Of a DNA stretch of 20,163 nt, positions 7,160 to 13,934 are shown piece after piece; position 1 is the first letter of the stretch, and each line of letters begins with the position of its first letter. Made by a program: the position numbers and the translations under genes. Source of the stretch: Chrysochromulina tobinii (lineage: Eukaryota; Haptophyta; Prymnesiales; Chrysochromulinaceae). Where the stretch lies: the NCBI GenBank assembly GCA_001275005.1, contig JWZX01000459.1, positions 1-20,163 on the forward strand, given 5' to 3'. The notes beneath the pieces are model-generated. The model was not told the DNA's origin, searched no databases, and saw nothing but the letters and a program-made list of their open reading frames with translations.

Positions 7160-8926
7160 TTAGACTCGACGCCGACTTCGGCGGGAGTCGTACGCGGGTC
7201 GCGGGGCGTCGTCGTCCGGACGAAGTCCGAAGTAGGAAAGATTTACGTGGGGCAAGATGTGCACCTCGTCGTACCCCGCATCGCGCACGAAGGTGGCGTT
7301 GGGGTCGGTCAAGCAGTTCTCGCTCGCCCGCGCGTCGTGCGCGGCATAATGAATCTCGCCTGCAAACCTGCGCACCCCCTCGTGACCCATTGGATCGGTC
7401 GACAGGCCGACGAGCGCAAGGGCACGCCCGAGGCATCTGTTCGCACCCTCAGGGCCGCCTGCCCAGCACTCCTCGATGTTCATCGCATCGTCGACGTACG
7501 TATTCGACACGGTGGCAAAGGTGCTGGGAGCGCGCGGGAAGCTGCAGTCAAACGTAGCGCCAGGGGTACTGAACCGGCGGAAGACGGAAAACTGCCGGTG
7601 AATCTCCTGCCTGGTCACTTTGATCGTCGCGACCTTGGGATGCTGCACAAACGACTCGAGCGCGTCCCTCCATGCCGGCATCGCCAAGTAGTTACGCGCC
7701 ACTGTGCACGGTGACGGTATCTCCTCCCTGACGCGCCGTCCGCCCGTGTTGGCATCCACGAACTGGGGGAACATCTTGAGGGAGATTGTGCAGTCTGAGG
7801 GGGGGCAGATGTGCGCGGGCAACTCCTTGCAGGCCATGTTGCGGATGCGGACGAAGTACTCGGCGATATTGTACTGCAGGTTCTCGTACAGGGAGGGAGT
7901 GTCGCCGGTCAGGTTCGCCAACGTGCCTCGCATAGCGCGCGGTTTGCCAGCTGTCATGTTGTGGATCTTGAGCGTCAGCTGCGGGTTGGCCTTCTTCAGG
8001 AGGGCGCCAGTTTCCGCGTCGAAGATCGCGTCGGGAGCGTCTGTGCCGTTGCATTCGACCACCTTGCTCGATGTCCACAACGTGTAATCGAGGTGGTCGC
8101 CAAAGGGCTCGCCGATGTCGAGCACACACGGGTGACTATTGAGAGCACGACCTAAGTTGGTTGTGCCGCTTCCGTGGTCCGATACGACGACGAGCACCTG
8201 CGCGCGCTGACCGAATGCGCGCGACGGTGCTTGCCGCTGGCCATCGAATGCGGCCCCCTCTGGTGCCGGTGATGGAACCAGTACCGACGCGAATTCGTCC
8301 GGTAGAGCGGCAAACAGATCACTTGTGTCCGGCAGTGGTATCGGAACCTGTTTAGGGCATACCGTTGGGAGGTGGAGAATGTGCGTGCCGCTGGGCGTGC
8401 GCACTGTGCGGTTGCCACCGTCCGGCAGAGCGCAGATACAAAGCATCAGGCTCTCAGCATCGCCAGAGCGGAGCTCAGCAGAGCAAACGCCTTCCTGCAC
8501 CGGCGTTCCGGTCTGCCTGCGTGAGACAGGCAGTGGTTTCTTCGGTGCCGTGCTGGTTGCTGGCGACGTGGTGGTCGCATCAGCGGGTGCAGCCGGGGGC
8601 CTCGTCCACCGGGTCTCCTGCGTCGCCTTGTTGTAGTAGTAAGTCTTGCCCTCCATGTTTGTTCCCTCGCTCCACCCGGCTGGCAACGGCTGCGGCTCAG
8701 CTGGTCGCGGCGCTGCCGTGCTGGCAGCTGGCGCGGGCGGCGGTAGGTGTGCTTGCGTCTTTGCCGGTACGCGTGCTAGTGAAGGTGGCAGCGAGCTGGA
8801 TGCTCGCGTTCGTGCCAACGTGGGCGCTGGCGGTGGGGGTGGCGGTTGGGGTGCCTCAATCGGTGCTGGCGCCGGTAAAGGAGCTTGCACGGACTGAAGC
8901 ACGGCAACGCGCGCGTACAAGCGCAT
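7160..8926 (-). CDS. WW-domain sulfotransferase-like protein
   Basis: 588 residues from the ATG at 8926 (MRLYARVAV). Residues about 15-80 are Pro/Ala-rich. A WW domain lies at about 80-111 (PLPAGWSEG, KTYYYN, ETRWTRPP), with both tryptophans (85 and 107) and the closing proline. From about 240 the chain matches the sulfotransferase fold: a 5'-phosphosulfate-binding loop (VVVSDHGSGTTNLGRALNSH, about 246-265), then IGEPF near 271-275. A later segment, VTRQEIHRQFS (about 437-447), fits the 3'-phosphate-binding Arg/Ser region of NodH-like enzymes. Such enzymes transfer sulfate from PAPS to carbohydrates. Several NxS/T sites suggest a luminal (Golgi) catalytic domain, but no signal anchor follows this ATG. 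The tail is basic (SRRSRRRV). Sulfotransferase assignment is good, substrate unknown. An unseen intron or a different N-terminus is possible (see the 7-bp repeat at 8933-8953). Confidence 0.8.
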   Translation of the reverse strand: MRLYARVAVLQSVQAPLPAPAPIEAPQPPPPPPAPTLARTRASSSLPPSLARVPAKTQAHLPPPAPAASTAAPRPAEPQPLPAGWSEGTNMEGKTYYYNKATQETRWTRPPAAPADATTTSPATSTAPKKPLPVSRRQTGTPVQEGVCSAELRSGDAESLMLCICALPDGGNRTVRTPSGTHILHLPTVCPKQVPIPLPDTSDLFAALPDEFASVLVPSPAPEGAAFDGQRQAPSRAFGQRAQVLVVVSDHGSGTTNLGRALNSHPCVLDIGEPFGDHLDYTLWTSSKVVECNGTDAPDAIFDAETGALLKKANPQLTLKIHNMTAGKPRAMRGTLANLTGDTPSLYENLQYNIAEYFVRIRNMACKELPAHICPPSDCTISLKMFPQFVDANTGGRRVREEIPSPCTVARNYLAMPAWRDALESFVQHPKVATIKVTRQEIHRQFSVFRRFSTPGATFDCSFPRAPSTFATVSNTYVDDAMNIEECWAGGPEGANRCLGRALALVGLSTDPMGHEGVRRFAGEIHYAAHDARASENCLTDPNATFVRDAGYDEVHILPHVNLSYFGLRPDDDAPRPAYDSRRSRRRV

Positions 8927-8932
8927 CTCGGG

Positions 8933-8953
8933 CCGAATTCCGAATTCCGAATG
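8933..8953. repeat. Tandem 7-bp repeat CCGAATT, three copies
   Basis: Copies are 8933-8939, 8940-8946 and 8947-8953 (the last ends in G). The repeat is AT-rich in a GC-rich setting and begins 7 bp upstream of the sulfotransferase ATG. Because 7 is not a multiple of 3, copy number changes the frame joining upstream and downstream sequence. Confidence 0.8.
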
Positions 8954-9036
8954 CCATCGTCGGCCCCGCGCATTTGCAGTGGCAGCGCCATGATCGTACA
9001 CAGCATGGTGAAGACCATCCTTTTTAGGGTTGTTGG

Positions 9037-9066
9037 CCCGATTTGGGTTGTCCCGATTTGGGTTCA
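9037..9066. repeat. Two tandem copies of a 15-bp unit
   Basis: CCCGATTTGGGTTGT (9037-9051) is followed directly by CCCGATTTGGGTTCA (9052-9066), identical at 13 of 15 positions. It sits in the divergent promoter region. Confidence 0.8.
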
Positions 9067-9321
9067 AAGAAGAGAGTCGCCTTTTCCTTTAATCATCCTA
9101 CAAGGTACATAGTTGAGTGCGTGTCGTGTGTTTCGCTCAATGCACTCATCGTGAAGGAACGTGTGAATGTTTGGCGTCTTCACGCCGGCGACGTCGGTCA
9201 GGTTCGTCGGATCGTTCGTCGGTCGGTCTCCTGCTTTTCTGCTCGCCTGCCCGCTGGCACGAGGTCGTCAATCTTGAGCCGCTGCGGCGAGCGCTTGCGT
9301 GGTCAGCGCTCCATTCGCGCC

Positions 9322-10662
9322 ATGTCCAACGCCCGTTGGGGCTGCGACGACATCAACGAGGGCACGATGCACAATGGTTTCGGCGATGCGCGGGTCAACG
9401 GCTTGGATCAGTTCATGCAGACCGATGCTGAGACAGAGGCTTGCATTGCTTCCCTCGAGCAAGCGCAGAGGGATTGTCTGGCTCTGAAGCGATCACGCGA
9501 GGGCGAGCCTTTGCACGCAAATGAGGCGGCGGCGCCGCCGCCGGGCGTTCCACTCGCCACCTCCTTTGAGCGCTTGCACAACTTTACGCTTCGCGACGCC
9601 AAGGCGGGTGCAGCGCCGGAGCTCAAGCTGTACGACGCGATGGCGAGCCCCGACCGGCAGCTAGTCAAGGCGGGCTACTTTGTCGCCGAGGGCTCGCTCA
9701 TCATTCAGCAGATCCTGCAGCTCGGCACCTCCTACCAGATCGCCTCGCTGCTCGGGACGGAGACGCAGCTGCAGACGCTCGTTCCCAACCTAGTCGAGGC
9801 GGACGCCGCGTACTCGAAGGCGGCAAGGACGAGCGGCGGCGGTGGCGCTGGTAGCGGTGATGGCACCGGCGGCGCGGGAAGCCCACCAGTGGCGCCGCCG
9901 CCGCCGTGCGTCGTCTTCGCCGGCAGCCGCGCGGACGTGTCGAAAGCGACGGGCTTCAAGCACTCGGCGCTGTCTGTGCTGGCGATTGTGCGCCGGCCGA
10001 CGGCTGTGCACCGGCCGCTTGCCGAATGGCTGCCGACGCTGCAGGCAGTGCCCGGGACAGCCGTTCCCGCGGTCCTCGTTCTCGACGGCGTCATCAAGCC
10101 GGAGAATGTGGGCGCGCTCTTTCGCACGGCCCTAGCCTTTGGAGCATGCGGCGTTCTGCTCTCGCCGGGGTGCGCGGACCCTTTCTACCGCAAGTCGATC
10201 CGTTCGTCCATGGGGGCCGTTTTCAAGCTCCCATTCGTCCACGCCACGCGATGGCCTCGCGAGCTGGATGAGCTGCGAACGCACGGCTACCGTCTCCTCG
10301 CCCTCCACCTAAAGGGATCAGTGGCCCATGATGTTGCCGTCCCGATCGGCACGGCAAGCGGCAGCAGTCGCGGCAACGTCGACGGCAGCGCGGGCGGCAG
10401 TGGGCATGCAGCCGGCATCGCCCCCTTTGCGATCATGGTGGGCGCCGAGTACGAGGGCGTGAGTGACGATGCGGCACAGCGGGCGCATGCACGGGTGCGT
10501 ATCCCGATGTCGGACGCCATGGCGGGCAGCCTCGACTCGCTCAATGTCAACGTCGCCGCGGCGATCGTCCTCGAGCGGGTCTTCGCCGCCAATCGGCAAG
10601 CCCACACGGCCCTTGAAGATCGCAAGTCTGCGGGAGACGCTGCAAAGGAGCTGACGGGCTGA
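9322..10662 (+). CDS. SpoU/TrmH-family RNA 2'-O-ribose methyltransferase
   Basis: 446 residues from the ATG at 9322 (MSNARWGCDD); the upstream TTG extension was rejected. The C-terminal SPOUT domain shows all three SpoU motifs. Motif 1 is LDGVIKPENVGALFRTA (about 255-271), with the conserved Asn and Arg. Motif 2 is IMVGAEYEGVS (about 371-381). Motif 3 is VRIPM followed by SLNVNVAAAIVLE (about 392-418). An N-terminal substrate-binding module precedes it (KAGYFVAEGSLIIQQIL). Such enzymes form a trefoil knot and methylate ribose 2'-OH in tRNA or rRNA using S-adenosylmethionine. Two Gly/Ser-rich insertions are unusual: about 172-192 and, within the SPOUT domain just before motif 2, about 346-366. 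The target RNA and the compartment are not evident; no clear targeting peptide is seen. Confidence 0.88.
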   Translation: MSNARWGCDDINEGTMHNGFGDARVNGLDQFMQTDAETEACIASLEQAQRDCLALKRSREGEPLHANEAAAPPPGVPLATSFERLHNFTLRDAKAGAAPELKLYDAMASPDRQLVKAGYFVAEGSLIIQQILQLGTSYQIASLLGTETQLQTLVPNLVEADAAYSKAARTSGGGGAGSGDGTGGAGSPPVAPPPPCVVFAGSRADVSKATGFKHSALSVLAIVRRPTAVHRPLAEWLPTLQAVPGTAVPAVLVLDGVIKPENVGALFRTALAFGACGVLLSPGCADPFYRKSIRSSMGAVFKLPFVHATRWPRELDELRTHGYRLLALHLKGSVAHDVAVPIGTASGSSRGNVDGSAGGSGHAAGIAPFAIMVGAEYEGVSDDAAQRAHARVRIPMSDAMAGSLDSLNVNVAAAIVLERVFAANRQAHTALEDRKSAGDAAKELTG

Positions 10663-10958
10663 CGACTCTTGTCTGTGTACACCCTCTCTGCGCGTGCGCC
10701 CTTTGCCTTTCGCGCCTCTTCACGGTGCATGCGATAGCGTGGCCCTACCTGGCTTGTCTTGCGAGCTTAAACGTAGGCGGTTGCACCACGTCGTGTAAGC
10801 ACCGTTTGTACCGATACATGTTTCACCGGGGACATGTGCGCGACACCAATTCTGCTCTCACTCGAGTGACACTCTCAAATAATACGCGCAGCTGGCTCTC
10901 GCCCGCCCGGCAGTACAGGGCAGCGCTGAGAGGAGATGTCCTCGTCTGGCAATGCAAC
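10663..10958. other. Convergent intergenic region
   Basis: 296 bp between the ends of the SpoU and Tim13 genes, holding both 3' UTRs. It contains a 12-bp perfect palindrome TCACTCGAGTGA (10858-10869) and two ACATGT words near 10815-10840 that could pair. No gene seen. Confidence 0.45.
10858..10869 (-). repeat. 12-bp palindrome 90 nt past the Tim13 stop
   Basis: TCACTCGAGTGA is a perfect palindrome without a loop. It lies 90-101 nt past the Tim13 stop codon, the same distance as the CHORD hairpin. A 6-bp half-stem alone is not statistically striking. Confidence 0.35.
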
Positions 10959-11391
10959 TTACATTAGCCCCGAAGAGCCGCCGCCTGCCGCTGCCTGAGC
11001 CTTCGCCCGAGCCGCCCAGGCCTGAGAGACTAGCGTCATCGAGTCCAGGTACCGATCCATGCACTTGGCGGTGCAAAGCTTCTCGCTGTCGTCGAGCTTG
11101 GCGCCCGGCCGCGTCACACAGCGCTCGAAGCATTTGTCGGTGATTTTCTGCGCGTGAGGGCAGCACACCGACCCATCAGTTGACGAGTGCAGGCACACAA
11201 TGTCGATTTTTAATAGCAGAGCGGCCCTAACCTGCATCACTTCCTGGATGTACTGGGCGGCGAGCTGCCCCTGCACCTGCAGCTTCGCCTCATGGATGTC
11301 TTTGTCCTGCCAGCAGCACGAATGAGTCGGGACACATGTCAGCAGGAGGCTCGTAACGTGACGTCCGAGACTGTGACTTGCATACATCCAT
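10959..11391 (-). CDS. TIM13: Tim13-like small Tim chaperone, three exons
   Basis: Spliced CDS: 11391-11386, 11306-11232 and 11147-10959 (minus), giving 89 residues. The twin CX3C motif is complete: CFERC and CTAKC, 14 residues apart, followed by MDRYLD, as in Tim13 (about 95 residues in animals). Small Tims form hexamers (Tim8-Tim13 or Tim9-Tim10) in the mitochondrial intermembrane space and carry hydrophobic precursors to the inner and outer membranes. Their cysteines form disulfides through the Mia40 pathway. Exon 3 holds both CX3C motifs, exon 2 the N-terminal helix (DKDIHEAKLQVQGQLAAQ). Exon 1 would supply only Met-Asp; it is chosen because ATGGAT is followed by a GTATGC donor and restores a typical length. 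Exons 2 and 3 are firm and exon 1 is moderate. The 84-nt intron 2 has no stop and keeps frame. Confidence 0.87.
11148..11231 (-). other. Tim13 intron 2 (84 nt, phase 0)
   Basis: Donor CAG|GTTAGG at 11231, acceptor CACGCGCAG ending at 11148. It would insert 28 unrelated residues between the helix and the CX3C region if retained. Removing it restores the compact family length. Confidence 0.85.
11307..11385 (-). other. Tim13 intron 1 (79 nt)
   Basis: Acceptor TTCGTGCTGCTGGCAG, ending at 11307, is well placed before the GAC AAA GAC codons. The donor GTATGC at 11385 is the likely partner. It is less certain than intron 2, because another upstream exon could be used. Confidence 0.6.
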
Positions 11392-11564
11392 GGTGATTCC
11401 ACGTGGGCGTCCTCGAAGACGTTGATGAAAATGCGCGTTTGTGGGGTGCAAACACACCTCATCTCCCGAAAGTGCCTCACAATCACACTTTCAGAACCTC
11501 CTTTCGAGTGTGGGCTCCGTCTTCGGACACTTTTTCGGCGGCCCCTGCAACAAGGATCGGGTGG
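11392..11564. promoter_or_regulatory. Divergent promoter, Tim13 / membrane protein
   Basis: Only 173 bp separate the two ATGs. The palindrome CCACGTGG (11399-11406) has a G-box/E-box CACGTG core, like the ACACGTGT at 5271-5278. It lies 8 bp upstream of the proposed Tim13 ATG, so it could sit in the 5' UTR. Confidence 0.45.
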
Positions 11565-12320
11565 ATGGCGACGGCCATGCTGCTCGCGGCGATGATGCCT
11601 ACCTTTACAGCGATGCGAACGGTAGGCATCATCGCGCACCCACGGCCAATTCTGCATGCGTCGCGTGCACTTCCGTGCCGAGCAGTCGTCGAACCGGACA
11701 AGGCGTCCAGAGCAGAGAAGCCCGCAGCTGAACCGCCAGAGGAGACCCTCGAGGAAGCGTACAATGCTGGTTTAGAATTTGGCAAGGACATCAAAAGAAA
11801 ATTTGCCGCTCCTCGTATTGATGATCCCGGCCTGCCTTATGCGGACGCGCTCGTCTGCATCTGCGGTAGCATCTTCTTGGCGTCGCTCGGTCTGACTGGT
11901 ATTCTACCCCAACAGACTTGGCTCCAGCCGCTTGCCATCGTGCCCGCATGGCGTGGCCTGCCTTACATTGTGCCGGCCTGCTCGCACGGGGCGGGCCTCG
12001 CAGCGTGCTGGATCCTAGGCGCGCTCGCCGCCGAGGCCTTTGAACGCGGCGCTTACTTGGGTACATGGCAAGAGGCCTTCTCTCGGACGTGGAAGGGCGG
12101 CGCCTTTGCGGCCGGGATTCTGCTGCTGTCGACCCAGGTGTCGACCTTCGTGGCACTTACTGAGCGTGGGCTCGATCCCAGCGCAGCGGGTCTGGGCATC
12201 GACCCGGCGGCGGATCTTGTGGTAATTCGTCGTGGGTTCGAGGTCCTGTGCGACATTGCCGTGCAATGCGTCGGGCTCACAGCCTTTCGCATCTACCGCT
12301 GGAGGGACGCGCAGCCTTGA
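11565..12320 (+). CDS. Small multi-pass membrane protein, probably plastid- or organelle-targeted
   Basis: 251 residues from the ATG at 11565; the GTG extension to 11403 was rejected. The N-terminus (MATAMLLAAMMPTFTAMRT) is hydrophobic and signal-like. A basic, Ser/Ala/Pro-containing stretch follows to about residue 55, as in a presequence. Residues 56-90 are charged and soluble (PPEETLEEAYNAGLEFGKD). Hydrophobic segments lie at about 92-111, 133-155 and 176-196, with a possible fourth at 227-243, and the C-terminus is short and basic. A signal-plus-transit arrangement would suit a complex plastid, but I see no diagnostic Phe at a cleavage site. Family not recognised. The first 25 codons contain a perfect 15-bp inverted repeat (11589-11635). 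The gene is head-to-head with Tim13; shared function is not implied. Confidence 0.72.
   Translation: MATAMLLAAMMPTFTAMRTVGIIAHPRPILHASRALPCRAVVEPDKASRAEKPAAEPPEETLEEAYNAGLEFGKDIKRKFAAPRIDDPGLPYADALVCICGSIFLASLGLTGILPQQTWLQPLAIVPAWRGLPYIVPACSHGAGLAACWILGALAAEAFERGAYLGTWQEAFSRTWKGGAFAAGILLLSTQVSTFVALTERGLDPSAAGLGIDPAADLVVIRRGFEVLCDIAVQCVGLTAFRIYRWRDAQP
11589..11635 (+). repeat. 15-bp perfect inverted repeat inside the N-terminal coding region
   Basis: GCGATGATGCCTACC (11589-11603) is the exact reverse complement of GGTAGGCATCATCGC (11621-11635), with a 17-nt loop. It begins 24 nt after the A of the ATG. The same words read MMPT and VGII on both strands. In mRNA it would form a strong hairpin just inside the start of translation. 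Confidence 0.85.
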
Positions 12321-12565
12321 AGGGAAAGGGACCTGTGCGGCGGCGTGTTCGGTCGCCGTGGCTCGGCAAACGGGCGGGGCCGGCGGGGCCGCAGAGAGAG
12401 ACTCGCGTCATGTGGAGTCTTGTGTGATTCGCGTGGGCCCGAAACAGATGATCTCGTCTCGCAAAAAGAAAAACGCGCAGGGGTAGGGCCTACGGCCGCC
12501 GCGTGTCGGGTCATCTGGTCGTGTCGCCTGTCGCTCGTCGGGATTCGCGATTCGATTCGCTATCA

Positions 12566-12657
12566 CCCCACAGCCCACAGCCCACACAGGACCGGCTAAC
12601 GGTAACGTCGGAAGCGTTCCCTGATCCCCTGTGTTACTGTGGGTCTGTGGGTCTGGG
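12566..12657. repeat. Facing tandem arrays able to form a long stem
   Basis: The left arm (12566-12589) has about three CCCACAG units, period 7. The right arm (12629-12657) has CTGTGGG units, period 8, in reverse-complement sense. Pairing is interrupted by single-base bulges. Confidence 0.55.
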
Positions 12658-12914
12658 TCCCGCGCTCCCGCACCCGCTGTCCCCGGCGCGCGACCGCGAG
12701 GCTGCGATAACCGAGTACAACTCGGTATGTGGACCATGCCGACTGGGCACAGCACTCGCTCGCCCGGGGCCGTGGCGCGTGGGCCGACGGCCGTGCGGAG
12801 CGCGTGCACACTGAGAGCTCCTGAGCTCGGTTCCCTGCGGCCGCCGGCGGTACCGCTACGTTTCCGATGCGTGCACCGGCATAGCGCACATGCGCGTATC
12901 GGACCTCTATCTAT

Positions 12915-12935
12915 CCGTCTCCCGTCTCCCGTCTG
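12915..12935. repeat. Three tandem 7-bp units (CCGTCTC)
   Basis: CCGTCTC, CCGTCTC and CCGTCTG follow each other directly, 45-65 nt past the TLC gene stop on the minus strand. Confidence 0.7.
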
Positions 12936-12979
12936 GACCAGACGTTGAGCGGGTTGAGATCTTAAGTTAAGTGGAGTGC

Positions 12980-13648
12980 TCATTCTTTCTTCGACGGCTT
13001 CGGCGATGATCCACTCAAGGCCGTGTACACCTTGACGCCGATGTTGTAGCCCCAGTACTGCTGCATGGCAGCGCCGATGAGAACGAGGTAGCCCAGGATC
13101 GGATGCGTTCCGCCCCGAAAGAACTTGACCGCCGCCCAGGAGCCGTTGCCCATACGGACGATGGCAAACATGATGGCGAAGCTGAGGAAGAAGACGTTTG
13201 AGATGAGTTCTCCCGCGCGATTGCGTGTTAGGTACCAGATGTTGAGAAAAATGGAGGACGCCTCCTGCATCAGCAGCGGTCTGGCGAGGGCATGCAAGTC
13301 GGCCGCCCAGATCAGCCCGCCTGCGGCAATGTGCACTGCGTGGTGCAGTATCATGTCCTTGCCGTGCAGACGAAACCACAAACCGACGAGCAGATCGACG
13401 ATCTCAAAAGTGAAGAAGGCGAGGCCACATTGATTGAGGAAGTCATCGTGTGGAGCGAAGAAGGCTCCGACCGATACAATGACGCTTCTCACCGTCGCCA
13501 GCAGAGTATGCCCGCTCGTCAGCAGGTTGGCGTTCTCATCGGCTCGCGACGACTTGGGCAGCTGGCGCGCAATTACCATGCACACAGGCCAGCCGGCAAA
13601 CCAGAACGCGCACCAGTATGCGCACGCCCATGTCAGGTCTGTCGTCAT
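12980..13648 (-). CDS. TLC-domain membrane protein (TLCD/TMEM56-like)
   Basis: 222 residues from the ATG at 13648. About seven hydrophobic segments: 6-26, 46-64, 73-92, 98-117, about 124-140, 147-166 and 180-200. The TLC hallmark is visible. DMILHHAVH (98-106) carries the conserved His pair, and QEASSIFLNIWYL (128-140) matches the E-S-x-F-L-N segment of TLCD4/TMEM56-type proteins. TLC proteins sit in the ER and related membranes and act in sphingolipid synthesis (LAG1/CerS), protein translocation or lipid trafficking (TRAM, CLN8). The length and E-S-FLN segment favour the short TLCD-type over a ceramide synthase, which would be longer and often has a homeobox-like domain. The C-terminus is lysine-rich (PKPSKKE) but not a canonical KKxx retrieval signal. 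The gene is divergent from the surface-protein gene. Confidence 0.85.
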   Translation of the reverse strand: MTTDLTWACAYWCAFWFAGWPVCMVIARQLPKSSRADENANLLTSGHTLLATVRSVIVSVGAFFAPHDDFLNQCGLAFFTFEIVDLLVGLWFRLHGKDMILHHAVHIAAGGLIWAADLHALARPLLMQEASSIFLNIWYLTRNRAGELISNVFFLSFAIMFAIVRMGNGSWAAVKFFRGGTHPILGYLVLIGAAMQQYWGYNIGVKVYTALSGSSPKPSKKE

Positions 13649-13934
13649 CAGCGTGCGAAACGCGACGCCCCTTGCAGCAACCTTCGTCTGTCGTGTTAAC
13701 GTTCACACGACCCGTCCAAGGGGACGTTGGCGCGAGCTCATTTGCTGCCGGAAAAGTTCCCTTTCAATTGATCCTCGATGCATGCGGAACGCATTGGAAC
13801 GTTGACAGGAAAACTACTCGAGTATGTGTCGCATTCCGTAATATCTCGCGCAGCATACGTCCCGACAGCTGTGGGTCGTCGTCAAGCTTCTACAGGAGGC
13901 GCCCTGTGGCCTGACCGAGGTCCCCGGTTCGTGC
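13649..13934. promoter_or_regulatory. Divergent promoter with nested inverted repeats
   Basis: 286 bp between the TLC and surface-protein ATGs. Nested inverted repeats occupy 13668-13723. A GTATGT donor-like site at 13822 and a pyrimidine-led TACAG acceptor-like site ending at 13895 suggest a 74-nt intron upstream of the surface-protein ATG. The plus frame is open from after a stop near 13845 to 13935, so exon sequence may begin before the called ATG. Confidence 0.45.
13668..13723. repeat. Nested inverted repeats in a bidirectional promoter
   Basis: Outer arms are CCCCTTG (13668-13674) and CAAGGGG (13717-13723). Inner arms are GTCGTGT (13690-13696) and ACACGAC (13705-13711) around TAACGTTC. 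Both pairs are perfect. The centres differ by about 5 bp, so the structure is asymmetric. Confidence 0.6.

Larger units (their letters stand above)
8927..9321. promoter_or_regulatory. Divergent promoter, WW-sulfotransferase / SpoU methyltransferase
   Basis: This 395-bp head-to-head gap carries a 3-copy 7-bp repeat (8933-8953) and a 2-copy 15-bp repeat (9037-9066). A hydrophobic minus-strand reading from ATG 9018 (MVFTMLCTIMALPLQ) lies in another frame from the sulfotransferase. No TATA box or CACGTG site was found. Confidence 0.45.
12321..12979. other. Convergent intergenic region with paired repeats
   Basis: This 659-bp gap lies between the ends of the 11565 and TLC genes. No gene is called. 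It contains CCCACAG-type tandem units (12566-12589) facing a complementary CTGTGGGT array (12629-12657), an ACCGAG/CTCGGT hairpin near 12708-12724, an 11-bp stem with two imperfect pairs (12864-12874 with 12892-12902), and three CCGTCTC units (12915-12935). The repeat-rich character suggests 3' UTR and spacer DNA. Confidence 0.5.

Noticed and set aside
7099-7714. Plus-strand ORFs opposite the sulfotransferase 3' half
   Set aside because: No recognisable domain, and the minus strand carries the P-loop enzyme.
10959-11657. Single 232-residue reading of the Tim13 locus
   Set aside because: It reads through two introns. The spliced 89-residue form fits the small Tim family, and the added N-terminal sequence is unlike any Tim protein.
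12230-12245. tRNA B-box-like GGGTTCGAGGTC
   Set aside because: It lies in coding sequence of the 11565 gene, with no matching A box or cloverleaf around it.
13618-13914. Small plus ORF upstream of the surface gene as its signal-peptide exon
   Set aside because: It starts inside the TLC coding region and its translation has no signal-like hydrophobic core at the start.
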